Source of the DNA: Caenibius sp. WL
GTDB lineage: Bacteria; Pseudomonadota; Alphaproteobacteria; Sphingomonadales; Sphingomonadaceae
DNA length: 64,000 bases
Assembly: GCF_019803445.1 (NCBI RefSeq)
Contig: NZ_CP081844.1
Span: forward strand, 3,360,501-3,424,500
Reading direction: 5' to 3'
In this document: one piece after another, positions 23,489-31,937 of the stretch
Layout: each line of letters starts with the position of its first letter
Numbering within the stretch: position 1 is the stretch's first letter
The notes under the pieces: model-generated
Told to the model about the DNA's origin: nothing
Seen by the model: only the letters and a program-made list of their open reading frames with translations
The model's database searches: none
Program-made: the position numbers and the translations under genes

Positions 23489-24076
23489 TTACTGTGGGGC
23501 GGGAATGATAACCTCCACACGCCGATTCTTGGCGCGAGCGGCGGGATCGTCCTTGCCGTCCGCACTTTCATTCGGCGCGACCGGCGCGGTCTCGCCCTTG
23601 CCTGAGACTTGCAACTCACGCTGGCGGACACCGACTTGCTGGCCGAACCAGTCAGCGACAGTCTTTGCCCGCGCTTCTGACAGTTTTTGGTTATAGGCAT
23701 CGTCGCCCTTACTGTCGGTATGGCCGATGACCTGGATCGCGCCGGGAGGAGCCTGACGGATCAACTCTGCGGCCTTTTGCAACTGCGTCTCCGCTGCCGG
23801 AGTGAGGGTCGATTTGTCATAATCGAACAGCGCATCAGCGGGCAGATCGATGATCGTGCCCATATCGGTCACTCGCGTATTCAGCCCGCTGGTGTCGGCA
23901 TTGAGCGTACTCACCTCTGCCCGCAACGAACTGTTCGCTGTCTGTGGATTGCGGACTGTCGCGCCAGCAAGTGGTGAAGCATCATCCCGCGCGGTGTTAT
24001 CCGCAACGGGCGCTTCGCTCGAGCAGGCCGACGCGAGCGCCAGCAGGCCAAGCAAGACCAAGCTGCGTCCCATCAT
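23489..24076 (-). CDS. OmpA-domain lipoprotein
   Basis: A 195-residue lipoprotein precursor (lipobox ALASAC, Cys18) with a C-terminal OmpA/Pal domain: LFDYDKSTLTPAAETQLQ, VIGHTDSKGDDAYNQKLSEA and a final AKNRRVEVII, the peptidoglycan-binding signature. It anchors an envelope complex to peptidoglycan. The start overlaps the stop of the upstream lipoprotein gene by 4 nt (ATGA). It is not a phage gene and is probably cargo of element A. Confidence 0.88.
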   Translation of the reverse strand: MMGRSLVLLGLLALASACSSEAPVADNTARDDASPLAGATVRNPQTANSSLRAEVSTLNADTSGLNTRVTDMGTIIDLPADALFDYDKSTLTPAAETQLQKAAELIRQAPPGAIQVIGHTDSKGDDAYNQKLSEARAKTVADWFGQQVGVRQRELQVSGKGETAPVAPNESADGKDDPAARAKNRRVEVIIPAPQ

Positions 24077-24615
24077 CGGGTGACCGGCACCCCATCGAAC
24101 GGAGCCACACCGGGCAAGTTGATCGAGACAGTCTTACTTCCTGCGGGTGGGGCCGGGAATTTCACCCAGAGAATGCCATTGGGCGAACACTTAAGCCCAA
24201 TCCGGTCCTTGCCAGCCAGCGGCGATCCCATCCACGCTCCGGCATTGTCCTTGAGGACACCGATACGCTGGGATGTCGTGTCGTCGATGACGCTGATTTC
24301 CTCGAACTTCATATAGGCCCATGCGTTCTTTTCCGCTTTGCAGTTGACCGTCACGGTGAGGATGTCACCGGTCACCGCAACTTTGAGAAGATCGAAAGTG
24401 ATGCCTTCCGGTCCCGGCTGTGACTGGATCGCTGCTGGCGACGACGTCGCTGCGGGGACGGCCTCCTCTCGCATCACCCCATTGCCCGTCGCGGCTGGGG
24501 CACTCGCTTCGCCAGCTAGCTTCTCATCGGCGGCGGGTGCCGAGGCTTGTTGGCAGGCCGACAAAGTCATCCCAGAAGCAGCGGCCAAGGCAAGAGCAAC
24601 TCGAGAAATATTCAT
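24073..24615 (-). CDS. Lipoprotein coupled to the OmpA-domain gene
   Basis: A 180-residue lipoprotein precursor (lipobox TLSAC, Cys21) with an Ala/Pro-rich linker (residues 25-65) and a beta-rich domain after residue 70 containing LKVAVTGDILTVTVNCKAEK and AWAYMKFEEISVIDD. Family not recognised. Coupling by ATGA to the OmpA-domain lipoprotein suggests a two-component envelope unit. Confidence 0.7.
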   Translation of the reverse strand: MNISRVALALAAASGMTLSACQQASAPAADEKLAGEASAPAATGNGVMREEAVPAATSSPAAIQSQPGPEGITFDLLKVAVTGDILTVTVNCKAEKNAWAYMKFEEISVIDDTTSQRIGVLKDNAGAWMGSPLAGKDRIGLKCSPNGILWVKFPAPPAGSKTVSINLPGVAPFDGVPVTR

Positions 24616-24714
24616 ACAAAACCCCTCCCGGTTTGATAGGCTTCAATACGTTTCGCTATGCGGATGGTTCCTCTATGGCATAGGTGACGGCCATTCTCAC
24701 GGCCCAGCAGAGCC

Positions 24715-25206
24715 TCAACGCTTCGTCAGCCATGCAGGTGCAGAGTGGCCGGGCGCTCGTGGAGACGCCCCAGGTTCGCCATCGTATCCAAGCACCTTGG
24801 GGTTACCGTCGGACCAGACAGCCGTCCCGGTCTTGTGAGCGATGCGCCAGCCGTCTGCCGTGCGCACAAGATCGTCATCGTACCACCCGCCGATCATGAA
24901 ATGCGGTTGGGGGGCAAGGGCATTGATCGTGTGTTGGGCCGTGAAATAGGTCCGCGCATGTGCCGTGTCGCCCTGAATGGAAATCACGGGCAACCCTAAG
25001 TGATGATGAGTCGCGTCGAATTGCGGGAGGGATTTCTCGCACATGCTGGCGTACTCTTCAGGTGAGAATACCCCTACGCCCGCCAGGTCGATCTTGGCAT
25101 CCTTCGTGAAGACCAGGTCAAATAGGCCAAGGTCCCGCGAATCCAGAGCAACGACATATGTGGACAGCGCATTGCCGATCGCCAGCCAATCATCCGAAAT
25201 CCCCAT
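24715..25206 (-). CDS. SnoaL/NTF2-like domain protein
   Basis: A 163-residue protein with an NTF2-like cone fold: N-terminal helix (DDWLAIGNALSTYVVALDSR), FDLVFTKDAKIDLAGVGVF, a central FDATHHHLGLPVISIQGD with adjacent histidines, then AHARTYFTAQHT and a GGWYDDDLVRTADGWRIAHK tail. Scytalone-dehydratase and SnoaL-like enzymes share this layout. It is typical of catabolic clusters in sphingomonads; the substrate is unknown. Confidence 0.78.
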   Translation of the reverse strand: MGISDDWLAIGNALSTYVVALDSRDLGLFDLVFTKDAKIDLAGVGVFSPEEYASMCEKSLPQFDATHHHLGLPVISIQGDTAHARTYFTAQHTINALAPQPHFMIGGWYDDDLVRTADGWRIAHKTGTAVWSDGNPKVLGYDGEPGASPRAPGHSAPAWLTKR

Positions 25207-25369
25207 TTCCTATCCTCTCCTGATTACAGCATTGCGGAGCGTTGAGGGCCGTCCGCTTTCAATGGCGAGACCTGCGAGACTGCCCATTGGATGTCAACTT
25301 CCACCCGCTGGCCTTGCGGGCCGCCAGGCAGCATGTAGATTGCCGGAAGCCTCATAGGAGGAGGGAAGG

Positions 25370-25816
25370 TTGCTGGAAAAGTTCGTAATGACGCCGCGAG
25401 GTCTCGCGCTCGATAAGTTTCTCGTCCGCCATTTGGGCTATTCGCTCACAACGCAGGTCTTTGCCCGCTCCCAGGGCTATGCGCCGCCGTCAGTTCTCTA
25501 CCTGGAAACGGTAGGCCGCAAGAGCGGACAGAAGCGCGGCGTTGCGGTGCCCTACTTCGAGCTGGACGGAAAAATCCTGGTAGTCGGGTCGAAAGGCGGT
25601 GCCCCTGAAGACCCTTACTGGGCTCTCAATTTGCGCAACCAGCCCGAGGCCGTGGCCTACATCAACCGTAAAAGACGCAATGTCCGCGCCGTGTTTCTCA
25701 CAGGCGAGGAACGTACGCGGGCATGGGAATGGCTAAAAGGCCGGATATCGAGCTACCGGCAGTACGAAACGCGTACGACACGGGAAATTCCGGTTATCTC
25801 GCTCGAACCTGTCTGA
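25370..25816 (+). CDS. Nitroreductase/quinone reductase family (DUF385, deazaflavin-type) protein
   Basis: A 148-residue protein with the DUF385 split-barrel pattern: YLETVGRKSGQKRGVAVPYF, ILVVGSKGGAPEDPYWALNL, NQPEAVAYINRKRR. In actinobacteria related proteins use F420; in proteobacteria the cofactor is uncertain. TTG 25370 follows an AGGAGG sequence; ATG 25388 is an alternative start. It lies among other cargo-type genes of element A. Confidence 0.8.
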   Translation: MLEKFVMTPRGLALDKFLVRHLGYSLTTQVFARSQGYAPPSVLYLETVGRKSGQKRGVAVPYFELDGKILVVGSKGGAPEDPYWALNLRNQPEAVAYINRKRRNVRAVFLTGEERTRAWEWLKGRISSYRQYETRTTREIPVISLEPV

Positions 25817-25892
25817 CCCCGTCAGGAACCATCAGGGCATCAGTAGCCCCTCGGCGCTTAACACGCCTGCCACCCCCATCGCGAGTTGAAGT

Positions 25893-26231
25893 ATGTCTGC
25901 TGCATGGCTCATCAGCACAGTCTTCCATGCCGTCCTCGGCCTGACGGTCGCGACTTTTGGCATCTTCGCCCTAATCCAAGCTTTTTCGCTGCTATTCCGC
26001 AGGCCGATAATTCCGCGTAGTACCTGGAAGACCGCCGTCAAATTCGGAGTAGCTGGGTCTTTGGGTATGTTCGTCGCGGCATCGCTTTTTAGCTGTGTTA
26101 TTGCTGGAAACTGTCCGACCGCCCCACCGCTTGACAGATGGTGGCCGCGCGATGCCGACCGGGAACGGATTGTTGAAAGGACCGCACAGGAAACTGTCCG
26201 TAAGGAGGAGCGCGACTGGAGCAGCCGCTAG
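25893..26231 (+). CDS. Two-span membrane protein, unknown function
   Basis: A 112-residue protein with helices near residues 5-32 (WLISTVFHAVLGLTVATFGI) and 48-68 (FGVAGSLGMFVAASLFSCVI) and a highly charged C-terminal tail (RDADRERIVERTAQETV). No family recognised and no clear ribosome site, so confidence is moderate. Confidence 0.5.
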   Translation: MSAAWLISTVFHAVLGLTVATFGIFALIQAFSLLFRRPIIPRSTWKTAVKFGVAGSLGMFVAASLFSCVIAGNCPTAPPLDRWWPRDADRERIVERTAQETVRKEERDWSSR

Positions 26232-26546
26232 GCTGTCCCGCCTGAGAGGTATGCGACTGACGATTGTGCAAACTATCATAAATCACTTAATTCACTCTCA
26301 GGAGCCGCTGGGGAATCGAAAGCCGCCTTCCGGCACTCACGCCCCCTGCAACCCCTATCGACTCTCAGCAGGCCGCATATCGAATCCTAGAGCCTATTGA
26401 GGAACTCACCGGCTTCAGAACGGCTGCGCAATATACTGATCGGCTGGCACATCTTGTCCAAAATAGGATGAAGCCGTAGCGAATGGCTTTCTTCTCCGCG
26501 CGTTCGGTAGCTTTGGCAGGACGCTGGCGATGCGAAGGTGATACAG
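26232..26546. other. Non-coding stretch in element A
   Basis: About 315 bp between the membrane protein and the DUF2889 gene. I see no supported gene, strong hairpin or repeat here. It may hold the promoter of the DUF2889 gene; AAGG 9 nt before ATG 26547 is its probable ribosome site. Confidence 0.5.
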
Positions 26547-27308
26547 ATGCCCTTTGAACAGTCCCGACGTACCTTTCCCAATCCGCACTACGGCAGCGGG
26601 GTTGCCCGTAGGCATATCCGGCTAACAGCCCACTCCGGCTACGTTGAGAGCCATTTGGTCGATATCTTTCACGAGCTACGCTGCCGCGTCGAACATGACG
26701 GGCGTGTAATCACACGCGTCACTGGCGAGGCTATCCGGGTACCGACCAGCGCTTGCCCCTCAGCCGTAGCAGTCCTTGAAGAATTGGTCGGTATGGAAAT
26801 CGGCACCGATATGGCCACCTTTTATGCGGACGGTCGGGCACGGCGGAATTGCACGCACCTTTTCCATCTGGCCGTGCTGTGCGCTGCGCAAGCTGGTCGG
26901 GCCGAACCCAATCGAACTTACGAAGCCATTGTCCCGGACGAAACCGATAGCCCCGTTGAAATCAGCGTGCTGTGCGACGGTGCAGAGGTTCACAGGTGGA
27001 CCATTCGCTCCGGCAAAATAACACACCCGCAATCTCTGGCAGGACAACCCCTGCTGGCTGGCTTTACCTCTTGGGCATCGAAAGCCTTCACGGGCCCAGC
27101 GCTGGAAGCCGCAAACGTGCTCTCTCAAACATACTTCATCGCACAGGCCCGGCGATACGACACGGACGCTGTTGCCGGTGAGGTACTAGGGATAAACTCT
27201 CCGATGCTCGGGGTATGTTTTGCCTATAGCCCGTCACAAGTGGAGACGGCCCGATATCTCGGCGGCAACTATCGAGACATCCCAGGAACTGACACGATAT
27301 CCGATTGA
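26547..27308 (+). CDS. DUF2889 domain protein
   Basis: A 253-residue protein matching the DUF2889 pattern: RRHIRLTAHSGYVESHLVDI followed by FHELRCRVEHDGRVI, then IRVPTSACPSAVAVLEEL and CTHLFHLAVLCAAQA. Members are found in sphingomonad and other catabolic clusters; the biochemical function is unknown to me. ATG 26547 is preferred over an in-frame GTG at 26538. It ends 30 nt before the broken integrase and is probably cargo. Confidence 0.8.
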   Translation: MPFEQSRRTFPNPHYGSGVARRHIRLTAHSGYVESHLVDIFHELRCRVEHDGRVITRVTGEAIRVPTSACPSAVAVLEELVGMEIGTDMATFYADGRARRNCTHLFHLAVLCAAQAGRAEPNRTYEAIVPDETDSPVEISVLCDGAEVHRWTIRSGKITHPQSLAGQPLLAGFTSWASKAFTGPALEAANVLSQTYFIAQARRYDTDAVAGEVLGINSPMLGVCFAYSPSQVETARYLGGNYRDIPGTDTISD

Positions 27309-27337
27309 TCGAGCTGGCGGCATATCGGGCCTTGGGC

Positions 27338-29148
27338 CTATTCAGGCGGCTGCCAGGGCTTCACCAGCTTCAGGATGTCTATCGCGGGCTGATATTGATC
27401 GATCAGTAAGCCTAGAGGACGGCGGTCGCCATAATCGTCATTCGCATTGCCTGAGGACTTGTGGCCTTGGATATAGTCCCGTGCATCCTTTGGGATGCCA
27501 GAGGCGCGGGCCGCCGTTGTCCAAGTGTGACGGAACTCCCGCATAGGCTGCCTTCCTGTCCCTTCCACCAAAATGCCCTCATCGTAGAGGTGCCTGCACC
27601 ACTTCTCACCGAAGGATGAATAGAGACGTCCAAACTTATTCCGCACGCGAAGGAGCGGGAACAATGCTTCAGAGCCTTGCTCCTTCAAGTATCGAACGTA
27701 GGCGAGGAAATTTAGCGACAGGAGAGGGAGAGGCACGGGGATAATCCTTCCTCCCGAGCCTTTCTTATCAGTCTTGAGGCGCTGAGCGCCTTTCTCCGGG
27801 TGAAGGCTACGAGCCTGAAGATCTAACAGCCAACGGCCCGAGGTGGTGTCTTCCCGGATGTCAGCCAGAACGAGCTGGACCAGTTCTTCGGGCCGTGCGC
27901 CCGTATACAGTGCAAGAAGAGGCAACCAGTACGCCGTCTCACCCTTCCCCCATCGGGGCTGTGCGCCGCCCGTGAAGAAGGGCTGAGTAAACATTCCGAA
28001 CAGCTCCTGGGGCGAGAAACCTATCGCAGTGCGCTCACCTTCCTGGAGTTGTTCGAACTTTCGCCCTGAAAATGGATTGGCGAGGTCTTCGGAGATATAT
28101 CCCTCGGTCTACGCCTGCGCCCAACGGGAACCTAAGGTTCGGCAGTGCTTCTCCAGCGTTCTCGGATTGGCCCGCTCCACGTCCCGTTCTGAATATAGCG
28201 CTACAAGATCAGCCAGCGGCATCACTCGTTCCTTTGCCGACACCCGCGCGGGCTTCTGCGCCAGCAAATCCAGAAAACTGCTTATCTCCGCCCTTGTAAG
28301 CTCATGCGGCTTAGGGTCGCCCAGCGCATCGCAAAGATAGCGAAGGGCCGTTCTCGTCTGCGCCTTGCTGGGCTCACCGTAGCGAAACCGTGGGTTATCC
28401 AGCATTCCGCTGATAATCTCACGAAACGAGGGGACATCTTTTGCGGCAGTGGGCCGCTGGGCCAATTCCCCCGGGAGAGGGGGCGTGGGAATCACCTGAC
28501 CGTCCATCCTCTGAAGCTCTGCCTCGTGGACGGCAATGGCCGCTTCATTCAATTTGATGCAAAGATCCCGAAATGCGGCGCTGGATTGATCCACCACGTA
28601 GCCATGGGTTGCGGCAAGCTCAACAGCCTGCCTCCGCCAAGCATCAAGAATGCCCTCCAAGTCCCCATCGGCATTAAAGTCCCTGTAGATATCCAACGCA
28701 ACTTCTCGGGCAACCCGAACACCTTGAGCCCATCTAGCCGAAGGCCTGACGGCAGGGATATCAAAAACTGCCCGCTCCGCTGCGTCAGTTACTATCTCGC
28801 CCCGAGCTTTAACGGCTGATCAAAGCGTAGGTCTGCATCCTCCGCCAGCTCACGGACCCGGTAAACTTCCACAAGGTACGCAATCGTCGGCGCGTCAAGG
28901 GCATCGTATGCTCCCACGGCCAGCTTCTCCGCGCGGGCGGCCATAATCTCGTATTGCTGCGCCGCAGCCGCGTAGCGCTCCATCGCCCCAGGCTCGGTGA
29001 TAGATCGAACCCCCAAGCTAATCTTGAGTTCTGTAAGGGCCTCTCCCGGCTTCCCAACGTAAGCCCGAATCCGCTTCGGGAATGTCCGACGATAGCGAAG
29101 AATTCCGGTCTTAGGGTCTTCTTGGAGATAGCGCACACTGACTTCCAC
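27338..29148 (-). pseudogene. Tyrosine integrase of element A, inactivated
   Basis: Three consecutive fragments on the minus strand make one phage-type integrase of about 600 residues. The N-terminal part (VRYLQEDPKTGILRYRRTFP) ends at a TAG at 28792-28794; the frame shifts near 28800-28815 and continues with the core-binding region. An in-frame TAG at 28109-28111 interrupts it again before the catalytic domain, which keeps TGARPEEL, FRHTW, GHK and the Tyr in DDYGD. One frameshift plus one nonsense codon make a functional protein unlikely. It ends beside the att copy at 29243. Confidence 0.85.
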
Positions 29149-29242
29149 GGGCAGGCCTTCTGTACCACTGGATGTACTCCTGAGGCACAAAGAAAGTCCA
29201 GAAAATCAGTTAGTTGTCGCTTTTCAACCGCTTGGGGGTTGA

Positions 29243-29291
29243 CTGGATGCCCCGCGAGGATTCGAACCTCGATTGACGGAGTCAGAGTCCG
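29243..29291 (-). repeat. Internal attachment-site copy: 49-bp tRNA-Gln 3' end
   Basis: Bases 29243-29291 are identical to 44701-44749, covering CCA, acceptor 3' strand, T arm, variable region and part of the anticodon arm of tRNA-Gln. The match ends in the anticodon stem, so this is not a functional tRNA. It is the boundary between elements A and B. Confidence 0.92.
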
Positions 29292-29325
29292 CCACAACCC
29301 ACGCTATTCTGCGGCCTTAACCGCC

Positions 29326-29345
29326 CATGTTGCAATCATGTTGCA
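29326..29345 (+). repeat. Left integrase arm-type sites
   Basis: CATGTTGCA occurs at 29326-29334 and 29337-29345, two direct copies 11 bp apart, 35 bp inside the left att copy and touching the last codons of the integrase gene. The same pair with the same spacing is found near the right end (44564-44583). Confidence 0.65.
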
Positions 29346-30451
29346 TCAGCAAAGAGCGCGGCGGCGATTGCGTCGGCTTCTTCGGCATCTTTCTGCGCCT
29401 GCTCGAACAGGTGCCCGTAGGTGTCGAATGTCACCTGGATGGAGCTATGCCCCATCAGCGTCTGGATGCGCTTCGGGTTCAGGCCCTGCTCGATCCAGAG
29501 CGATGCAGCCGCATGCCGGAACGCATGCATGCCCAGCGCCTTGACCTTCGCTTCCGTCTGGATCGGCTGGACATAGTTCAGTGTCATGACGCGGTGCGAT
29601 AGCGGCTTGCCCTTAGGGCTCGGGAATACCAATCCTAGGGCATGATCCGGGCAGGCCAGCTTCCATTCGCGCAGCGTCTGCACCACCCGCGACGGCAGGG
29701 CGATTGTCCGGTGCCCGGCTTCCGACTTCGGGGGGCCTATGGTGCCCTTGGCGTCGGCCCGCTGCTCGACCGTCACCCGCGCCTTTTTCAGATCGACAGA
29801 CCGCCACGCCAGCCCACGCAGTTCCGATGCGCGCATGCCGGTGAACACCGCCAGTTCGATAATAGCCCGGCCCATCAGGTCGCCTGCCTTGCTGGCAGCT
29901 TCCAGAATGGCCCTCAGGTCCTTTTTCGGGGGCGGATGGGCCTTGCCCTTCTCCCGCTTCACCTTCTGCACCTTGACCGCCAGTGCGACGTTCTGCGCGA
30001 CCAGACCGCGCTCTTGCGCGTCGCTCAGGATCGCCTTGAAGGTGCGAAACACTCTCAGCGCCATCGGGCGCGACAGGTGCAGCAGCCAGTCATCCAGATA
30101 AGTCCGAACAATCGGCGCCGTCAGTTGCGACAGTTTCCGCGCGCCGCACTTGGGCACGATGTGGAGGCGCACGTGCTGGTCATAGGCCGCAACGGTGGTC
30201 GGTTCGCGCCCTGCTGCCCGAACGGTGCCCAGCCATAGCTCGGCGGCCTTCTGGACGGTCACGGAGACGCTATCGGCGGTGTGGATGCCCTTCTGCACCT
30301 CGGCGGCCGCATTGACGCTCCACGCCTCTGCATCCTTCTTTTTCGCGAACTGCTTGGCCCGGCGCTTCCCGGCCTGATCGCGGTAATCGACCAGCCATGC
30401 CTGCTTCGCGGTGCCGTCAGGGGCGATCCACTGGCGCTTACGGATTGCCAT
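29336..30451 (-). CDS. Tyrosine-type site-specific integrase of element B
   Basis: A 371-residue P4-like/phage integrase from ATG 30451 (MAIRKRQWIAPDG). It has an N-terminal arm-binding domain (KQAWLVDYRDQAGKRRAKQF), a SAM-like core-binding domain, and a catalytic domain with Arg in FTGMRASELRGLAW, HAFRHAAASL (HxxR), LMGHSSIQVTFDTYGHLF (His and the nucleophilic Tyr). It inserts element B at the tRNA-Gln 3' end. The 3' end lies 45 bp from the att copy. The start overlaps the upstream regulator gene by 14 nt; an alternative start is at 30481. Confidence 0.93.
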   Translation of the reverse strand: MAIRKRQWIAPDGTAKQAWLVDYRDQAGKRRAKQFAKKKDAEAWSVNAAAEVQKGIHTADSVSVTVQKAAELWLGTVRAAGREPTTVAAYDQHVRLHIVPKCGARKLSQLTAPIVRTYLDDWLLHLSRPMALRVFRTFKAILSDAQERGLVAQNVALAVKVQKVKREKGKAHPPPKKDLRAILEAASKAGDLMGRAIIELAVFTGMRASELRGLAWRSVDLKKARVTVEQRADAKGTIGPPKSEAGHRTIALPSRVVQTLREWKLACPDHALGLVFPSPKGKPLSHRVMTLNYVQPIQTEAKVKALGMHAFRHAAASLWIEQGLNPKRIQTLMGHSSIQVTFDTYGHLFEQAQKDAEEADAIAAALFADAT

Positions 30452-31136
30452 CGCCGCGCTCGCGAGCCTCCTGCATTTCAATCACTACCGCCTCTATTTC
30501 TTTGCTCAGCGCCTCCAAGTCCTCATGATGCTTTCGTACAATCCGCTGCAGCTCTACAAACGAACTGGCAGCATCGATCTTAAACAGGTCCTCTATGGAG
30601 AGCATCAACACGGCAACTAGAGGGCGGAGCAAAATAACAATCCAACGGTAGAAATCCCCCAAGACAGGCTGTTCTGGATTGTCTTTCAGAAACTCTGGCA
30701 GCTTATCCACCTCAATAAAGTTGAAAGCCTCAAAGTGGTCTACCTCGCTTTCGCCATCAGTGGTTAGCTCGCGCAATGCTTCCGGCGAGACACACAACGC
30801 GAGTTCATTTGATAGCACGGCCCCATTTTCGGCCTTAAGCGGTCCCGGTGCCGCAGCGAACAAGAAGTACGTGCGGGTCTCGCTCCAGTTCTTTGTGATC
30901 AGCGAAACCGTGTGCTGGGGAGTGACGCCTGCCTGCATAAACTGAATCGCGAGCGCCAATTGCAAGACCATATCCAGGTCATATTCTGCCCTGCGCCCCT
31001 TCCCTGTGTTGCTACCCTTCGGGAAGCCAAGGCGCTGGAAGTGTCGAAGCCGGGCTTTAAACGCACCCTCCGATTCGGGCGCAATTCGGTTCATAGATGC
31101 CAGCAATTCCAAGAGTTCTGAATAGCTTAGGGTCAT
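30438..31136 (-). CDS. Element B regulator-like protein with N-terminal HTH
   Basis: A 232-residue protein. Residues 1-70 (LSYSELLELLASMN, FKARLRHFQRLGFPKG, RAEYDLDMVLQLALAIQFMQ) look like a MerR-like winged helix-turn-helix; the C-terminal third is a charged helix. ATG 31136 has AGG about 8 nt upstream. It diverges from the excisionase-like gene across a 103-bp region with a perfect 12-bp palindrome, and overlaps the integrase start, so it probably controls integration and early genes. The exact family is unknown. Confidence 0.6.
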   Translation of the reverse strand: MTLSYSELLELLASMNRIAPESEGAFKARLRHFQRLGFPKGSNTGKGRRAEYDLDMVLQLALAIQFMQAGVTPQHTVSLITKNWSETRTYFLFAAAPGPLKAENGAVLSNELALCVSPEALRELTTDGESEVDHFEAFNFIEVDKLPEFLKDNPEQPVLGDFYRWIVILLRPLVAVLMLSIEDLFKIDAASSFVELQRIVRKHHEDLEALSKEIEAVVIEMQEARERGDGNP

Positions 31137-31159
31137 CGGCACCTCACCAACACAAAATC

Positions 31160-31217
31160 TAGTTTTCCCTATTGCACGGAACGTTCCGAACGCATAGAAA
31201 CACCAATACTAGTTTTA
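31160..31217. promoter_or_regulatory. Divergent control region with palindromic operator
   Basis: CGGAACGTTCCG (31177-31188) is a perfect 12-bp palindrome flanked by two copies of CTAGTTTT (near 31160 and 31208). It lies midway between the divergent regulator (start 31136) and excisionase-like gene (start 31240). Confidence 0.6.
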
Positions 31218-31239
31218 GTATGAAGAAGGAGTAAACAGA

Positions 31240-31425
31240 ATGCTCGGTAACGATCTGATCAGGGGAGCGAAGGCGGCGGCAGCGTACTGCGGTCTCACCC
31301 CCCGCTTGATTTATCACCTGGTGGAGCGGGGCGAACTGCCTGCGATCCGCAAGTCAGGAACACTGTTCTTCCGCAAGAGCGAGCTTGAGCGCGCCTTCTC
31401 GTCGGAGGGCTCGGACAATGCCTGA
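31240..31425 (+). CDS. Excisionase-like helix-turn-helix protein
   Basis: A 61-residue protein with a winged helix-turn-helix: AKAAAAYCGLTPRLIYHLVE, then GELPAIRKSGTLFFRKSELE, as in the HTH_17/excisionase family. It starts at ATG 31240 with AAGGAG 8 nt upstream. Such proteins bend att DNA for excision or activate the integrase promoter. It is the first gene of the rightward operon and overlaps the next by 8 nt. Confidence 0.82.
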   Translation: MLGNDLIRGAKAAAAYCGLTPRLIYHLVERGELPAIRKSGTLFFRKSELERAFSSEGSDNA

Positions 31426-31714
31426 AACGAAGAACCCCCACGCCAAGGGCGCAGGGGCTCAGGATGTTGCTGGTTACAACACTGAGCTTCCTACCGCTAC
31501 CCGGCCGGAAAATCCAATCCTTTTGGCAGAGAGCCACACGGTGCACGTAACGCGTGACGGTGGCGCTTATCTCGTCGCTGTCGTTCCGCCTGTGGAGGAC
31601 TACCCTCCCCAGCTATTCGGCACGCACAAGGAGGCACGCGGTTTCGCAGGCGGCATTCGCATGTGCCGTGGCTGGCCCATTGACGACCAGACGATGGAGG
31701 CGCGTCATGATTGA
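31418..31714 (+). CDS. Small hypothetical protein of element B
   Basis: A 98-residue protein starting MPETKNPHAKGAG, with a beta-rich core (SHTVHVTRDGGAYLVAVVPP) and EARGFAGGIRMCRGWP near the end. It overlaps the excisionase-like gene by 8 nt and the next gene by 8 nt, showing tight coupling. No family recognised. Confidence 0.6.
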   Translation: MPETKNPHAKGAGAQDVAGYNTELPTATRPENPILLAESHTVHVTRDGGAYLVAVVPPVEDYPPQLFGTHKEARGFAGGIRMCRGWPIDDQTMEARHD

Positions 31715-31937
31715 TTCAACGCGCTATACCCGCCCCGATTGCATTGATGCAGGCCCCATCCTGGCCTTTATCGAGAAGCGCCTGGCAGCGACGAGCACAC
31801 CGCCTAGCCGCTTTGGTCGCCAAGCGACTGGCGACCCCCGGTTTGTCTTCGATCTTCGGCGTGGGCGCCGCATCACGCGACCGGTTGCATACCGCGTCCT
31901 GCGCTTCCTCGATGCGATGGAGGCGCGCCATGGGTGA
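31707..31937 (+). CDS. Small basic hypothetical protein of element B
   Basis: A 76-residue basic protein (MIDSTRYTRPDCIDAG at the start; VFDLRRGRRITRPVAYRVLR in the middle). Both ends overlap neighbouring genes (8 nt each). The MEARHG ending resembles the MEARHD end of the preceding gene. Function unknown, possibly nucleic-acid binding. Confidence 0.55.
   Translation: MIDSTRYTRPDCIDAGPILAFIEKRLAATSTPPSRFGRQATGDPRFVFDLRRGRRITRPVAYRVLRFLDAMEARHG

Larger units (their letters stand above)
13155..29242. mobile_element. Element A: decayed prophage/integrative element at tRNA-Gln
   Basis: About 16 kb lie between two copies of the tRNA-Gln 3' end. The element contains phage-type genes (BRO-N proteins, ejection-type proteins, RusA-like protein, helicase-like ATPase), a truncated resolvase, a broken tyrosine integrase next to the right att copy, and non-phage cargo genes between 18.7-19.7 kb and 23.5-27.3 kb. 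No capsid, terminase or tail genes are seen. The broken integrase suggests it can no longer excise on its own. Confidence 0.8.

Noticed and set aside
28800-28815. A programmed frameshift within the element A integrase.
   Set aside because: No slippery heptamer or downstream structure is apparent, and a separate nonsense codon also interrupts the gene, so ordinary decay is simpler.
29243-29320. A second tRNA-Gln gene.
   Set aside because: Only the 3' 49 nt match; the 5' half of the cloverleaf is absent. It is an attachment-site copy.
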